Assembly (NCBI RefSeq): GCF_000024725.1
Contig: NC_013960.1
Span: 1,820,261 to 1,884,260, forward strand
Length of the DNA stretch: 64,000 nucleotides
Reading direction: 5' to 3'
From: Nitrosococcus halophilus Nc 4
Lineage (GTDB): Bacteria; Pseudomonadota; Gammaproteobacteria; Nitrosococcales; Nitrosococcaceae
In this document: in pieces, positions 33,559-42,092 of the stretch
Layout: each line of letters starts with the position of its first letter
Position numbering within the stretch: position 1 is the stretch's first letter
Made by a program: the position numbers and the translations under genes
Notes under the pieces: model-generated
Told to the model about the DNA's origin: nothing
Database searches by the model: none
Seen by the model: only the letters and a program-made list of their open reading frames with translations

Positions 33559-35883
33559 CTATGGTGTCAGCCTAACCCCAACCCAAGCCCCAATAGGTGC
33601 CCCTGGGCCAAGAAAGCGGGGATCTTCCAGATCGCTAAGTCCTGGCGCCTCATCCGGTTCGCCAAAAACCCCAAAGGTCTCATAGTCCTGGTCAAAAAGA
33701 TTCTGCACTCGGGCAAAAATCTCCAGGTGTTTATTGACGATATAACGGCCTCGCAGATTAGCGATGACAAAACCAGGGACCTGGCTGAAATCATTGCTTT
33801 CATCGCCGCGAAAACGCAAACTGGATTGGCCTAAGACATCAAAGCCCAGGGAAAGATTAGGCCGCAGCCAATAATCGGCACCGACTTTAAAGTTATGCTT
33901 GGGCAGTCCTGGGATTCGGTCTCCGGCCTCCACCTGGAGCCGCCCCTCATTTTCCTCGGCCTGGGGGTTACTAGGGCTTAAGGCGATAAAGGGGGTCTCG
34001 AAAGTAGCCTCCAAGTAAGTGTAATGGGCAAACCAGCGCCAGCGTTCATGGCGTCCCCTCAGCCCTACTTCCACCCCCTGGCGCAAGGTTTCGCCCACAT
34101 TCTCAAAGAAGCCCTCACTGGCGGTGACTCCTCCTGTGGTCTGGAAGAGGATATCGTCCTCATTCCGGGTATGAAACCAATTGGCATTCCAGTCGATTTG
34201 GCCCAGCAAAGTTCCCCGAAACCCGGCTTCCCCGGTTTTAGCGACCACTTGTTCCAAGGGGGGATCGGCCACAAAGGAGTTGGGCAAGCGGCAAGGATCT
34301 TCCGGATCGGCGCAAGTGAGTTCCGAGGGGGTGGGAGCACGGGAAGATTCACTATAATTGCCATAAAAATTCACCTCCGGACGAAAGGCATAGGTGAGTC
34401 CTACGGCGGGGTTGAAACGAGAGAAGCTGTGTTCACCATTAAGCGCTGTGCCAAGCTGATCGCTCAATTCTATCTCGGTATGGTTATAGCGGCCTGAGAA
34501 GGTGACGGCCAAGGCCTCGGTGAGGGAGAAAGTATCGGTAAAAAAGAAGCTATAGGTTCTGGAATTAATATTGACGCTAACCAGCGTATCAGCGACGACC
34601 GGACCGAGTCCCCGGGTCCCCCGGCTTTCGGTAAATTGGGCCATCTCGGTCTCGAAATTAAAGTCCGCTTCGGCCTCGGCGTAGCTCACGCCCAAAATTA
34701 ATTGGTTGTCCCGCCCGGCAATGGGCTGGAGGAAAGTGCTTTGAAAAGAGACCCCATAACTCTCCTGCTCGGTCTGGCTTTTGTTGTTAATGGCTAATTC
34801 ATCTTCATCCGCTTCTCCCACGAAAATTTCCCCATTTTCCCTATCCACCACCCGTTCGTCTGGGTTGTCGGCCTCGACTAAGAAACCTTCTTCATCCACC
34901 TCAAACTCTTCTTGACCGTCGCCGTTAAAGGTATCCCGGTCGTTGCGGCGGTAGTAGGCGTTGCCAGTCAATTGCACGGTGTCTGTCAACCAATGATCGC
35001 CAATAAGATTGACCATCACCAGTTCATTTTGCGTATTGTCAGGAAAGGTAAACACCGCTTCCCGGTCCCTGGCCAACAGTTCTATAGGGGCCGCACCGTT
35101 GCCATTGAGATCCGTATCGGCGGCGGTCACTTTCAAATCCAAAGTGGTGCCGGGAGTCTGCCACCCAAAATCGGCAAAAATCTGCTTCACTTGGGAAGGG
35201 GATTCATCCCGCCAGCCGGCTTCATCAATAAAGTTGCCGGTGATGAAATAGCCCAATGCGCCATTATTGGCGCCGCTTTCAAATTCCACCGCCGCCCGGC
35301 CAAAAGAGCCGCCGTAGGTTTGAACGGCATGGCCTGGAGCCGTGAAACCATCTTTGGTTTGGATAGAGAGGGCACCGCCCAGGGCGTTAAGGCCAAATAA
35401 GGGATTAGAGCCGGGCATAAGGTTGATGCTGGCAATGGCCGAGGGGGGGATAAGATCCCAGTTTACTGCATCTCCAAAAGGTTCATTGATACGGACTCCG
35501 TCCTGGAAAACCGCTAATCCTTGAGGCAACCCCAAGAGGGGGGAGGCAGTAAAACCCCGGTATTGCAGATCTGGCTGAAAGGGATTGTTCTGGGCGGCGT
35601 TGAGATTGATACTGCCAAAAGTCTGGTTAAGAAAGTCAGAGAGATTTAAGCTTTGTTGGCGTTTAAGGTCTTCTGCGGTGGCCCCCTGGATATGGGAGGG
35701 GATAAGCTGCTTGGACAAGCCCACGCCGTGGAGGGGGGTTATCCCTATCACGTCGAGGGGCGGCAAGGTGTAAACGGTTTCACCCTCTTGAGCATTGGCC
35801 GTTGAGGCGGGCAACAAAATGATCATGGCTACCCCGGCCATTGTGGCGTATCGCCAGGGGATGGTTTTAGAAGTCGGGTTCAA
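33559..35883 (-). CDS. TonB-dependent receptor, substrate unknown
   Basis: This 774-residue receptor has a signal peptide (about residues 1-31, ending ASTANAQ), a TonB-box region (LPPLDVIGITPL), a plug (about 60-180, IQGATAEDLKRQQSLNLSDF, GSNPLFGLNALGGALSI) and a barrel. A strongly acidic stretch around residues 320-370 (EEFEVDEEGF, GEADEDEL) is probably an extracellular loop and could bind a cation. The end GAWVGVRLTP lacks the usual final aromatic residue. It is flanked by inverted MITE-like repeats. The P1B-type ATPase gene lies upstream on the same strand, 430 bp away, which suggests a transition-metal rather than a siderophore substrate; that is inference. No clear Fur box is near its start. 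Confidence 0.85.
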   Translation of the reverse strand: MNPTSKTIPWRYATMAGVAMIILLPASTANAQEGETVYTLPPLDVIGITPLHGVGLSKQLIPSHIQGATAEDLKRQQSLNLSDFLNQTFGSINLNAAQNNPFQPDLQYRGFTASPLLGLPQGLAVFQDGVRINEPFGDAVNWDLIPPSAIASINLMPGSNPLFGLNALGGALSIQTKDGFTAPGHAVQTYGGSFGRAAVEFESGANNGALGYFITGNFIDEAGWRDESPSQVKQIFADFGWQTPGTTLDLKVTAADTDLNGNGAAPIELLARDREAVFTFPDNTQNELVMVNLIGDHWLTDTVQLTGNAYYRRNDRDTFNGDGQEEFEVDEEGFLVEADNPDERVVDRENGEIFVGEADEDELAINNKSQTEQESYGVSFQSTFLQPIAGRDNQLILGVSYAEAEADFNFETEMAQFTESRGTRGLGPVVADTLVSVNINSRTYSFFFTDTFSLTEALAVTFSGRYNHTEIELSDQLGTALNGEHSFSRFNPAVGLTYAFRPEVNFYGNYSESSRAPTPSELTCADPEDPCRLPNSFVADPPLEQVVAKTGEAGFRGTLLGQIDWNANWFHTRNEDDILFQTTGGVTASEGFFENVGETLRQGVEVGLRGRHERWRWFAHYTYLEATFETPFIALSPSNPQAEENEGRLQVEAGDRIPGLPKHNFKVGADYWLRPNLSLGFDVLGQSSLRFRGDESNDFSQVPGFVIANLRGRYIVNKHLEIFARVQNLFDQDYETFGVFGEPDEAPGLSDLEDPRFLGPGAPIGAWVGVRLTP

Positions 35884-36160
35884 ACTTTATTCCTCATTCC
35901 TCCAGCACAGAGCTTAATTGGCGACCTGTTTGTTAGTTTGTCCCGGCCTTAAAATACTCACTAGGCGATATTGTCACGGGTTTGGCATAGGGATATCCCA
36001 TAATCACTGACTTTTTTTCCCAAAATAAGGGGGAGTTATTCTCATGATTCTATATTAAAGAGTTAAAATCCACGCATGTACTCTGTCACGGAGGTGAGTA
36101 ACAAGACGACAAAGCATAGGCGGGGTGGTTTTTGGCCCTTCCGAAAAAAGAGGTTATAAG

Positions 36161-36295
36161 GGGGAACAACCTAAATTCGGCTTTTAGCCGCAAATGCACG
36201 CGAATAAACGCTTATAAAAAATGCCTTGAATGATTTTCTGGCGGGCGAACTCTTGCCTGTCTTTAAGCTATTTAAATATTTTATTCATAGGTGCT
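36161..36295 (-). repeat. MITE-like repeat, copy 2
   Basis: It is the reverse complement of the repeat at 33242-33392: ggggaacaacctaaattcgg, then ttttagccgcaaatgcacgc, and a more degenerate far end near 36295. The remainder of the 430-bp gap 35884-36313 is AT-rich, presumably holds the receptor promoter, and shows no gene. Confidence 0.75.
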
Positions 36296-36313
36296 TGCTA
36301 ATGATAGTTATTT

Positions 36314-38377
36314 TTATTTCATGGCCCGCAACAGTCCGGCAATGGTGGCTCCATTGTGGAGAGCGGCGGCGAAGAGCGGGGGAATCCAGCCCATAGCCCC
36401 CCCAAACATCACTAGGGAGTTGGCGCAAGCGGCCAACTGGATATTGCTTTGGATCAGCGCCAGCGTGGCAGTGCTCAGTTCCCGTGCCTGCACGACACTT
36501 TCCAGGGAATCCTGGGTTAATACCACATCGGCCATATACCGAGCGACATCCGCTCCCCCGGACATGGCAATCCCCACCTGTGCCGCCGCTAGCGCCGGTG
36601 CATCATTGACTCCATCCCCCACAAAGGCGACCTGATAGCCTCGCTGTTGAAGCGCCTGGACGATATGGGCCTTTTCCTCGGGGCTTGTCTCAGAGTAAAT
36701 TTCGTCAAATCCCAACGCTTGGGCAAACGCCTCCGTCTTATTTTGGCGGGCGCCGGTAATCAGTATCAGGCGTTTTACCCCGCTAGCGCGTAGTTGTTGT
36801 AATACCTTGGGGGTTTCATCTCGATACCGCTCCCGCAGGGCAATCAAGCCAAATAATAATCCGTCCTGGGCCAGATACAACAAAAATTTACCCTGGGTTT
36901 CCAGTTTTTTAATGTCACTTTCCGCTTTCTGAAAACTCACGCCCTCATGTTCTTCCAAGTAATGGCGGCTGCCCACATAGACTCTCGCCCCTGCTATTTG
37001 GGTGTTGATCCCATGGGCCACAATGTGCTCAATCCCTAAATGATCGATGTGTCGTAAGTGACGGATTTTGGCCGCATCCACGACGGCTTCCGCCACCGGA
37101 TGGTGGGTATGTTCTTCAATGGAGGCCGCCATGGCCAGCACGGTATTTTCATCAAAGCGTCGTGGGTAGAGGGCGATCACATCGGTGACTTCGAGAGTTC
37201 GGTGGGTGAGGGTGCCGGTCTTATCAAAGACAACAGTATCGGCATGGGCTAATGACTCCATGACCTGGCTGCCTTTGAAGAGCACCCCTTGTTGAGCGCC
37301 CCGGTGCATCCCCGAGCGAAAGGCCACCGGGGTGCCTAATTTTAGGATACAGGAATAATCCACTAAAAAGACGGCCATGAGGCGAGTAGGATCCCGGGTC
37401 AATAGGAACACGGTAGCGCCGATTCCCAGAGTGAGAGCCACCAGTCGGTCAGCCAGTTCCGACAGACTGTGCTGGGTCTGGGAGCGGGTTTGTAACGATT
37501 CCTGAATAAAACGGGTGATGCGGGCCGTGGTGGTTTGATCCCCCACTCGGGTCGCTTTGATTTTGGGATGGCCTTCTTCGATGACCATGCCGGACCAGAC
37601 CGAGTCGCCGGGTTCGCAGCGCTGTGGAATCCCCTCGCCGGTGAGAGAGGCTGGATTGATCAAAGCCTGTCCCTCGACGACTTTCCCATCCACAGGAATA
37701 AATTCCCCCGGACCGAGGACTAACACATCACCCGCCAGGAGTTGCTCCGGGGCAAGCTGTGTTTCTTGTCCCTCCCGTTCCACCCATACTGGATTAAACT
37801 TCGGCCTGAGCAAGGGGCCCAGCAAGGCTTCCGATTCCCGTGATACCAATTGCTCCATATACTCTCCCAGGCTCAAGAACAATTGGGTGAGACAGGCCGT
37901 CACATATTCCCCCCTGGCTGCGGCCAACCCCACGGCGGTGGCATCCAGGACTTCGATTTTCACTCCCCGGGTGAATAAGGTGGTGATGCCCTTCAAGAGG
38001 GTTGGAGCAATGGAACAGTAGGTGAGCACGGTCTTTAAAAGAGAAGGCACAAAAGGGATCGCCAGCACCCCTAAGGCCCGCAGCCATACCCTGCTTTTGG
38101 CCACGGGAGGTAGCGGGCTCTCGTGGGACGTTGGGGCCAGGTCTTCCTGGGAAAGGGTCTTTAGCTTTTTGATTAAAGCCTGACGGGTCTTGGGATCTCC
38201 GTCATATTCAACCACCACACTATGGGCATAGTCATTGGCCCGGACTCGTTCTACCCCAGCGCTGGCTAACAAATAGCCTTCTAATGCCGCTCCCTCGCGG
38301 TGAGGCATCCCCAACTGGGGGACGCGGAAGCGTATCCTTTTGGGAAGTTCATGGACGATGAAGGGACTTTGGGCCAC
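36314..38377 (-). CDS. P1B-type heavy-metal ATPase with altered membrane metal-site motif
   Basis: This 687-residue P-type ATPase has an N-terminal HMA-like fold without CxxC (residues 1-75), membrane helices, an actuator loop with TGE (246-248), the phosphorylation motif DKTGTLT (Asp385), the P1B hallmark HP (EEHTHHPVAEAV near 425) and the hinge GDGVNDAPAL near 617. In membrane helix 6, where copper and zinc pumps have CPC, CPH or SPC, this protein has DYSCILKLGTP (340-350): a cysteine is kept but the adjacent proline is absent. It is thus a P1B pump of an unusual metal group; the exact ion is unknown. It is followed downstream by a TonB receptor and preceded by cytochrome and peroxidase genes, all on the same strand. 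Confidence 0.88.
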   Translation of the reverse strand: MAQSPFIVHELPKRIRFRVPQLGMPHREGAALEGYLLASAGVERVRANDYAHSVVVEYDGDPKTRQALIKKLKTLSQEDLAPTSHESPLPPVAKSRVWLRALGVLAIPFVPSLLKTVLTYCSIAPTLLKGITTLFTRGVKIEVLDATAVGLAAARGEYVTACLTQLFLSLGEYMEQLVSRESEALLGPLLRPKFNPVWVEREGQETQLAPEQLLAGDVLVLGPGEFIPVDGKVVEGQALINPASLTGEGIPQRCEPGDSVWSGMVIEEGHPKIKATRVGDQTTTARITRFIQESLQTRSQTQHSLSELADRLVALTLGIGATVFLLTRDPTRLMAVFLVDYSCILKLGTPVAFRSGMHRGAQQGVLFKGSQVMESLAHADTVVFDKTGTLTHRTLEVTDVIALYPRRFDENTVLAMAASIEEHTHHPVAEAVVDAAKIRHLRHIDHLGIEHIVAHGINTQIAGARVYVGSRHYLEEHEGVSFQKAESDIKKLETQGKFLLYLAQDGLLFGLIALRERYRDETPKVLQQLRASGVKRLILITGARQNKTEAFAQALGFDEIYSETSPEEKAHIVQALQQRGYQVAFVGDGVNDAPALAAAQVGIAMSGGADVARYMADVVLTQDSLESVVQARELSTATLALIQSNIQLAACANSLVMFGGAMGWIPPLFAAALHNGATIAGLLRAMK

Positions 38378-38400
38378 ATCAGCAGGACCTTTAGCCGTTG

Positions 38401-39024
38401 CTATCGTTTCCCGTATTCCAGCGGGGTTCCTTTGCGTTGGGCATAGATGTAGGCTTCCAAAGCCCGCATCTCAGGTGAGTCGGGCGCCAGTTTGGTGTTG
38501 CTGCGCACTGGATTCTGGATGCACCAGTTGATCATATCCCGCAACATGGCCACTCGGCCAAGCTGAACCTGAAACTTGGGATAAGTTTCGGGATGGGTAT
38601 TGGCGCCATCAGGATGGCACATGTCACAGGAGACTCCGATGGTGCTACCCAAACGCTCTGCACTGTGGAAGATGCGCGATCCCTCCACGGCCAGTTTATA
38701 GGTCTCATGTTCCCATAAAGCCACATCCTGTTCGGTAATTCTGCCGTAGCTCGACCCCTGGCCTTTACCGACAAGCTCCTGATTGTCGACGGGTTTAGTG
38801 ACCTGGTGCTTGGCCAACTCTTCTGCCATCCAGTGGGGATATTCTGCTTGGCGTTGCCATTGGCCCATGGTCGCTCCTGTCACCTTTTGGGAGGCCATGG
38901 TTTCGCATTTCTTCTCGTTAGCATCTTCGGGTTTTTCCTCTCCCATCTGAGCGTAGCCATGATGAGAACCTCCACTGAACAAGACCCCCAGGGCGATGAG
39001 ATCAATCATAGAACGAATGCGCAT
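38401..39024 (-). CDS. Periplasmic c-type cytochrome, SoxA-like
   Basis: This 207-residue protein has a signal peptide (LIALGVLFSGGSHHGYAQ) and one haem-binding motif CDMCH near residue 137. After it comes a SoxA/class I cytochrome pattern: GRVAMLRDMINWCIQNPV, then DSPEMRALEAYIYAQRKG. I start at ATG 39024, which precedes the signal peptide; the frame continues upstream to 39138, but that part is not protein-like. It is the last gene of a set with the metallophosphoesterase and cytochrome c peroxidase, 20 bp after the former. The electron partner is unknown. No SoxX or other Sox genes are nearby, so thiosulfate oxidation is not supported. Confidence 0.82.
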   Translation of the reverse strand: MRIRSMIDLIALGVLFSGGSHHGYAQMGEEKPEDANEKKCETMASQKVTGATMGQWQRQAEYPHWMAEELAKHQVTKPVDNQELVGKGQGSSYGRITEQDVALWEHETYKLAVEGSRIFHSAERLGSTIGVSCDMCHPDGANTHPETYPKFQVQLGRVAMLRDMINWCIQNPVRSNTKLAPDSPEMRALEAYIYAQRKGTPLEYGKR

Positions 39025-39044
39025 GTGATATCCTTTTGAAATCC

Positions 39045-40196
39045 TTAGTAGCTTACGAGATTGGGTTTCGGCGGTACAGCTTTCGTGCCGTTGCTGACGA
39101 GATAAGTACTCTTGACCTCCACCGGATTGCGATTCCACAAGTTATAGAGCTTGTCCACCAACCCCTCTGACTGGACCTGGACTGAGCCATCACCCAAAGC
39201 GTCATTGGGGTTAAAGGGATCCGCGCGATTCATCTGTACCGTTAACTCGGGTAACCCCTCCGGCGCATAGGGCCAAGGCCAGGCAGTGGATAGCATGCCA
39301 TGGAAGTGGATATTGCCCATGCGGTGGGTGAGGAGCTGATGGGTATGACCGTGGATGACGGTGACTTGGTCGAAACGGCGTAGGAGGGCCTGCACTTCTT
39401 CGGCATCTTCAGTCCAGAAGTTCCAAGGACGATAGTATTTATAAAGGGGGGAGTGGGAGAACACGATCACCGGGGTATCGTTAGCATAGGATTCTAGATC
39501 CTGTTGGAGCCATTGACGTTGGCTCGCCCCCACTTGAAAACGACTCTGGAGGCCATTGTCGAGTCCGGCTACAGTTTTCATCCGCTCCATGGGAGTCATA
39601 TTCCGCTCGGTCCAGAAGTCCTCTTCCAGGACGCTATTCAGAGTAACGAAATGCACGCCCTTATGGTCGAAGGAATAGTTCGGTTCTCCAAACAATTCCC
39701 GCCATTTTTCTCCCATGTCTAGGAACCAATCGTGTTCACCGACCATCATGCGGACGGGGGCCTTGAGCTCTTTTAGGATTTGGGCTCCCAGTTCCAGCTC
39801 CTCAGGCTGTCCCAGTTGGGCCAGATCACCTCCGTAGAGGACGAAATCCGGCTGAGGATCCAGATGGTTGACGTCGTCTACGGCCCGCAATAATTGCCGC
39901 ACAAAGCGGTCATTGAGCTCTCGTTTATAAAGGTGGGAGTCAGAAATGTAGGCGAAGGTGAACCCCTCCTGACCACTACCGGTGTTTTCCGTAGCAGCCG
40001 CATTAGCGACCCGAACCGGCATAAAGCTATGAACATTAAACTCCACCCCCTTGGCTAGGGCGGCGGCCATAGCCGCCATGGAAATTTTTAGGAAAGTCCG
40101 TCGATCCAGATTTTGCAGTTCCTGGAATAGGGCCTCACGCTCTTGGTAATACTGGGTTTCGACACTCTTAAGTGTTATGAGCCGTTTCTTGCTCAT
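39045..40196 (-). CDS. Tat-exported calcineurin-like metallophosphoesterase
   Basis: This 383-residue protein has a twin-arginine signal (DRRTFLKISMAAMAAALAKG, residues 31-50), so it is folded and metal-loaded before export. The metallophosphoesterase motifs appear in order: SDSHLY (DxH), YGGDLAQ (GD), VGEHDWF (in place of GNHD), VFSHSPLY and IHGHTHQLL (GHxH). By family knowledge it binds two metal ions and splits phosphoesters in the periplasm; the substrate is unknown. Its start overlaps the peroxidase stop (TAATG), so it is co-translated with a cytochrome c peroxidase, and a cytochrome c gene follows. Confidence 0.87.
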   Translation of the reverse strand: MSKKRLITLKSVETQYYQEREALFQELQNLDRRTFLKISMAAMAAALAKGVEFNVHSFMPVRVANAAATENTGSGQEGFTFAYISDSHLYKRELNDRFVRQLLRAVDDVNHLDPQPDFVLYGGDLAQLGQPEELELGAQILKELKAPVRMMVGEHDWFLDMGEKWRELFGEPNYSFDHKGVHFVTLNSVLEEDFWTERNMTPMERMKTVAGLDNGLQSRFQVGASQRQWLQQDLESYANDTPVIVFSHSPLYKYYRPWNFWTEDAEEVQALLRRFDQVTVIHGHTHQLLTHRMGNIHFHGMLSTAWPWPYAPEGLPELTVQMNRADPFNPNDALGDGSVQVQSEGLVDKLYNLWNRNPVEVKSTYLVSNGTKAVPPKPNLVSY

Positions 40197-41515
40197 TAGT
40201 CTTCCCCCTTCACCCGACGCTCAAATGGCAATACCCGGCGCGCTGCCATATCTTTGTCCCGGAAAGGACGGGCTTTCTTGGCCTGCTGGCGCTGTTCTGC
40301 AAAAATTGCTTGGTTTTGATCGGCAAAGCGCTCATCGGTCAGGGTAAACATCCATGCTACCAGGGCGTCGATTTCCTCTTCGCTCAAGGCTAGGGGTTCG
40401 ATGCCGCCATCCAGAAAGGGATTGGGCTCACCTCCCTTGTTGTAGTGGTCCATGACATCCCATAAGGTTTGCATGGAGCCGTCATGCATATAAGGTGCGG
40501 TTAAAGCGATATTGCGCAGTTGCAGGGTTTTAAAGGCGCCAATATCACCCCGGTCTTTAGTGACCAAAAACCGGCCTAGTTCAGAGAGATCCGTTTCCAA
40601 CGCTAGTTGATCCACGGTTTCTATTCCCCCTTCTTTTTCTAGGGCTTCCAATGCCCGACGGGCCAATTGCTCAAAATCCTGATAGCGGGCCGCCACGCCA
40701 ATATTGTGAAAGCGGTTGTCCGTGCCGATGGGATTAGAGGGATTCATGTGGTGGCAACTTACACAGCGGGCCTTGCCATTAAAGAGGGCCCAGCCCCGTT
40801 TCGCCTCTTCTGAAATCGCTTTTTCCTCACCCGCCAGAAAACGATCGAAGGGGGCGCTAAGAAAGACCTGAGTTCGCTCAAAGGCCGCAATAGCGCGAGC
40901 GAGATCTTCATAGTTCGGCGCCGCCCCATAGGCGGCCTGGAATAGGTTTTGATATTCAGGATCACCGGCAATGGCAGCGAGTGCTTTTTGCTGATTAGGA
41001 TGGGCCATCTCAATGGGGTTGACGATAGGCAACTTGGCTTGCTCTTCCAGACTCGGTACCCGGCCATCCAAGAATTGGGTTTGCATGAACATGGCGTTCA
41101 TGGTGGTTGGTGCATTGCGTTGACCCAGTGCACCGCCGACCCCTTCCGAGACTCTCCGTTGGTCGGTAAAGCCTCGGCTCACATCGTGGCAAGTGGCACA
41201 GGCGACGGTTCCATCCCTGGAAAGGCGGGTATCAAAGAACAATTTCTTGCCCAGAGTTACCCGTTCGGGAGTCATGGCGTTATCTTGGGGGATGATAACT
41301 TCCTGCCAAAAGATGGGATCAACTTCCGGGGGGGGCTGGGTCACATCTCGATCCGCAAGGAGCTTATCGAAAATGGTGACTTGGACGTTCATGGGCAACG
41401 CGCCATGGGGGCCTCGTTCTTCAGTGCCGTTTCCTCGGGCGGGTTCCCCACTGACTAGAAGTAAGGTAGTCGTCAATAAGGCCAGACCCCCGGCGAGGGA
41501 TGGGTTCCACTTCAC
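40196..41515 (-). CDS. Di-haem cytochrome c peroxidase (MauG/CcpA family)
   Basis: This 439-residue protein has a signal peptide (about 1-28) and two haem-binding motifs, CATCH (106-110) and CVSCH (251-255). Between them are the family blocks RNAPTTMNAMFMQ, FLDGRVPSLEEQA and NPIEMAH. After them comes the FKTLQLRNIALTAPYMHDGS segment with the distal methionine usual in bacterial di-haem peroxidases. It probably reduces hydrogen peroxide, or oxidises a protein partner as MauG does, in the periplasm. It heads the three-gene set with the metallophosphoesterase and the SoxA-like cytochrome. Confidence 0.9.
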   Translation of the reverse strand: MKWNPSLAGGLALLTTTLLLVSGEPARGNGTEERGPHGALPMNVQVTIFDKLLADRDVTQPPPEVDPIFWQEVIIPQDNAMTPERVTLGKKLFFDTRLSRDGTVACATCHDVSRGFTDQRRVSEGVGGALGQRNAPTTMNAMFMQTQFLDGRVPSLEEQAKLPIVNPIEMAHPNQQKALAAIAGDPEYQNLFQAAYGAAPNYEDLARAIAAFERTQVFLSAPFDRFLAGEEKAISEEAKRGWALFNGKARCVSCHHMNPSNPIGTDNRFHNIGVAARYQDFEQLARRALEALEKEGGIETVDQLALETDLSELGRFLVTKDRGDIGAFKTLQLRNIALTAPYMHDGSMQTLWDVMDHYNKGGEPNPFLDGGIEPLALSEEEIDALVAWMFTLTDERFADQNQAIFAEQRQQAKKARPFRDKDMAARRVLPFERRVKGED

Positions 41516-41605
41516 AGAGTGCCTCCTGAACTGTATGGCTTTTATATTTAAGATTTAGTAGGGGATTAGCCTTTTGTCCAGATTTAAACGGGAAGTACTC
41601 TATGT

Positions 41606-42034
41606 TTATCCTGGCCAAAAACAATCATCTAGCATTTCATCCATTGACCAAGGACATTGAGCGGGAAAATCATTTTTCTCCTTATTGGTTTCACGGGCGG
41701 CCATCAACACTGCTCGCCGATAGATTTTTGGCAGCTTCTCATGGATGACAGGCCCGAGACTGGGACTCTCTTCAAGTCGATCCTGTACTCGTAGACGCTG
41801 CTCTTCAATTGTCAGCCGCCAGCTTTTACCTCGTCGTTCAGGCTGGTATTGCCACTTGAGCAAATGCGCCAGCAGCACTTCAAGACGGCTCTCGGTGGCC
41901 CGTCGCTCACTGGCCCCCATATCCTCAAGCTCCTCGATCAAGTCATTCACGTCTACCTCGCTCAGCTTTCCTTGGCGTAGCTTTTCGATGGTCTCTTGAG
42001 TCCAGGCGTAATAATCTTGGGTGGGATCTGTCAT
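41606..42034 (-). CDS. DUF29 family protein
   Basis: This 142-residue acidic-basic helical protein has the DUF29 pattern: an N-terminal DYYAWTQETIEKLRQGK, then DLIEELEDMGASERRA, LLAHLLKWQYQPERRG, and a C-terminal W-rich end. Function is unknown for the family, which is often found in several copies beside mobile DNA. It stands alone, 59 bp after the last antiporter gene and 90 bp before the peroxidase gene, on the same strand. Confidence 0.85.
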   Translation of the reverse strand: MTDPTQDYYAWTQETIEKLRQGKLSEVDVNDLIEELEDMGASERRATESRLEVLLAHLLKWQYQPERRGKSWRLTIEEQRLRVQDRLEESPSLGPVIHEKLPKIYRRAVLMAARETNKEKNDFPAQCPWSMDEMLDDCFWPG

Positions 42035-42092
42035 GTTCTTTCCTGGGCTTCTAAGCGGTCAACTGCCGTTTCTGGGATTATAGCCAACTCTT

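Noticed and set aside
36297-36315. Fur-like site gctaatgatagttattttt
   Set aside because: About 14 of 19 matches, but it overlaps the stop of the P1B ATPase gene and lies over 400 bp from the receptor start in AT-rich DNA.
38401-39138. Longer start for the SoxA-like cytochrome
   Set aside because: The extra 38 residues precede the signal peptide and overlap the phosphoesterase C terminus.
38401-41515. Thiosulfate-oxidising Sox system
   Set aside because: Only one SoxA-like cytochrome is present; no SoxX, Y, Z, B or C genes are nearby.
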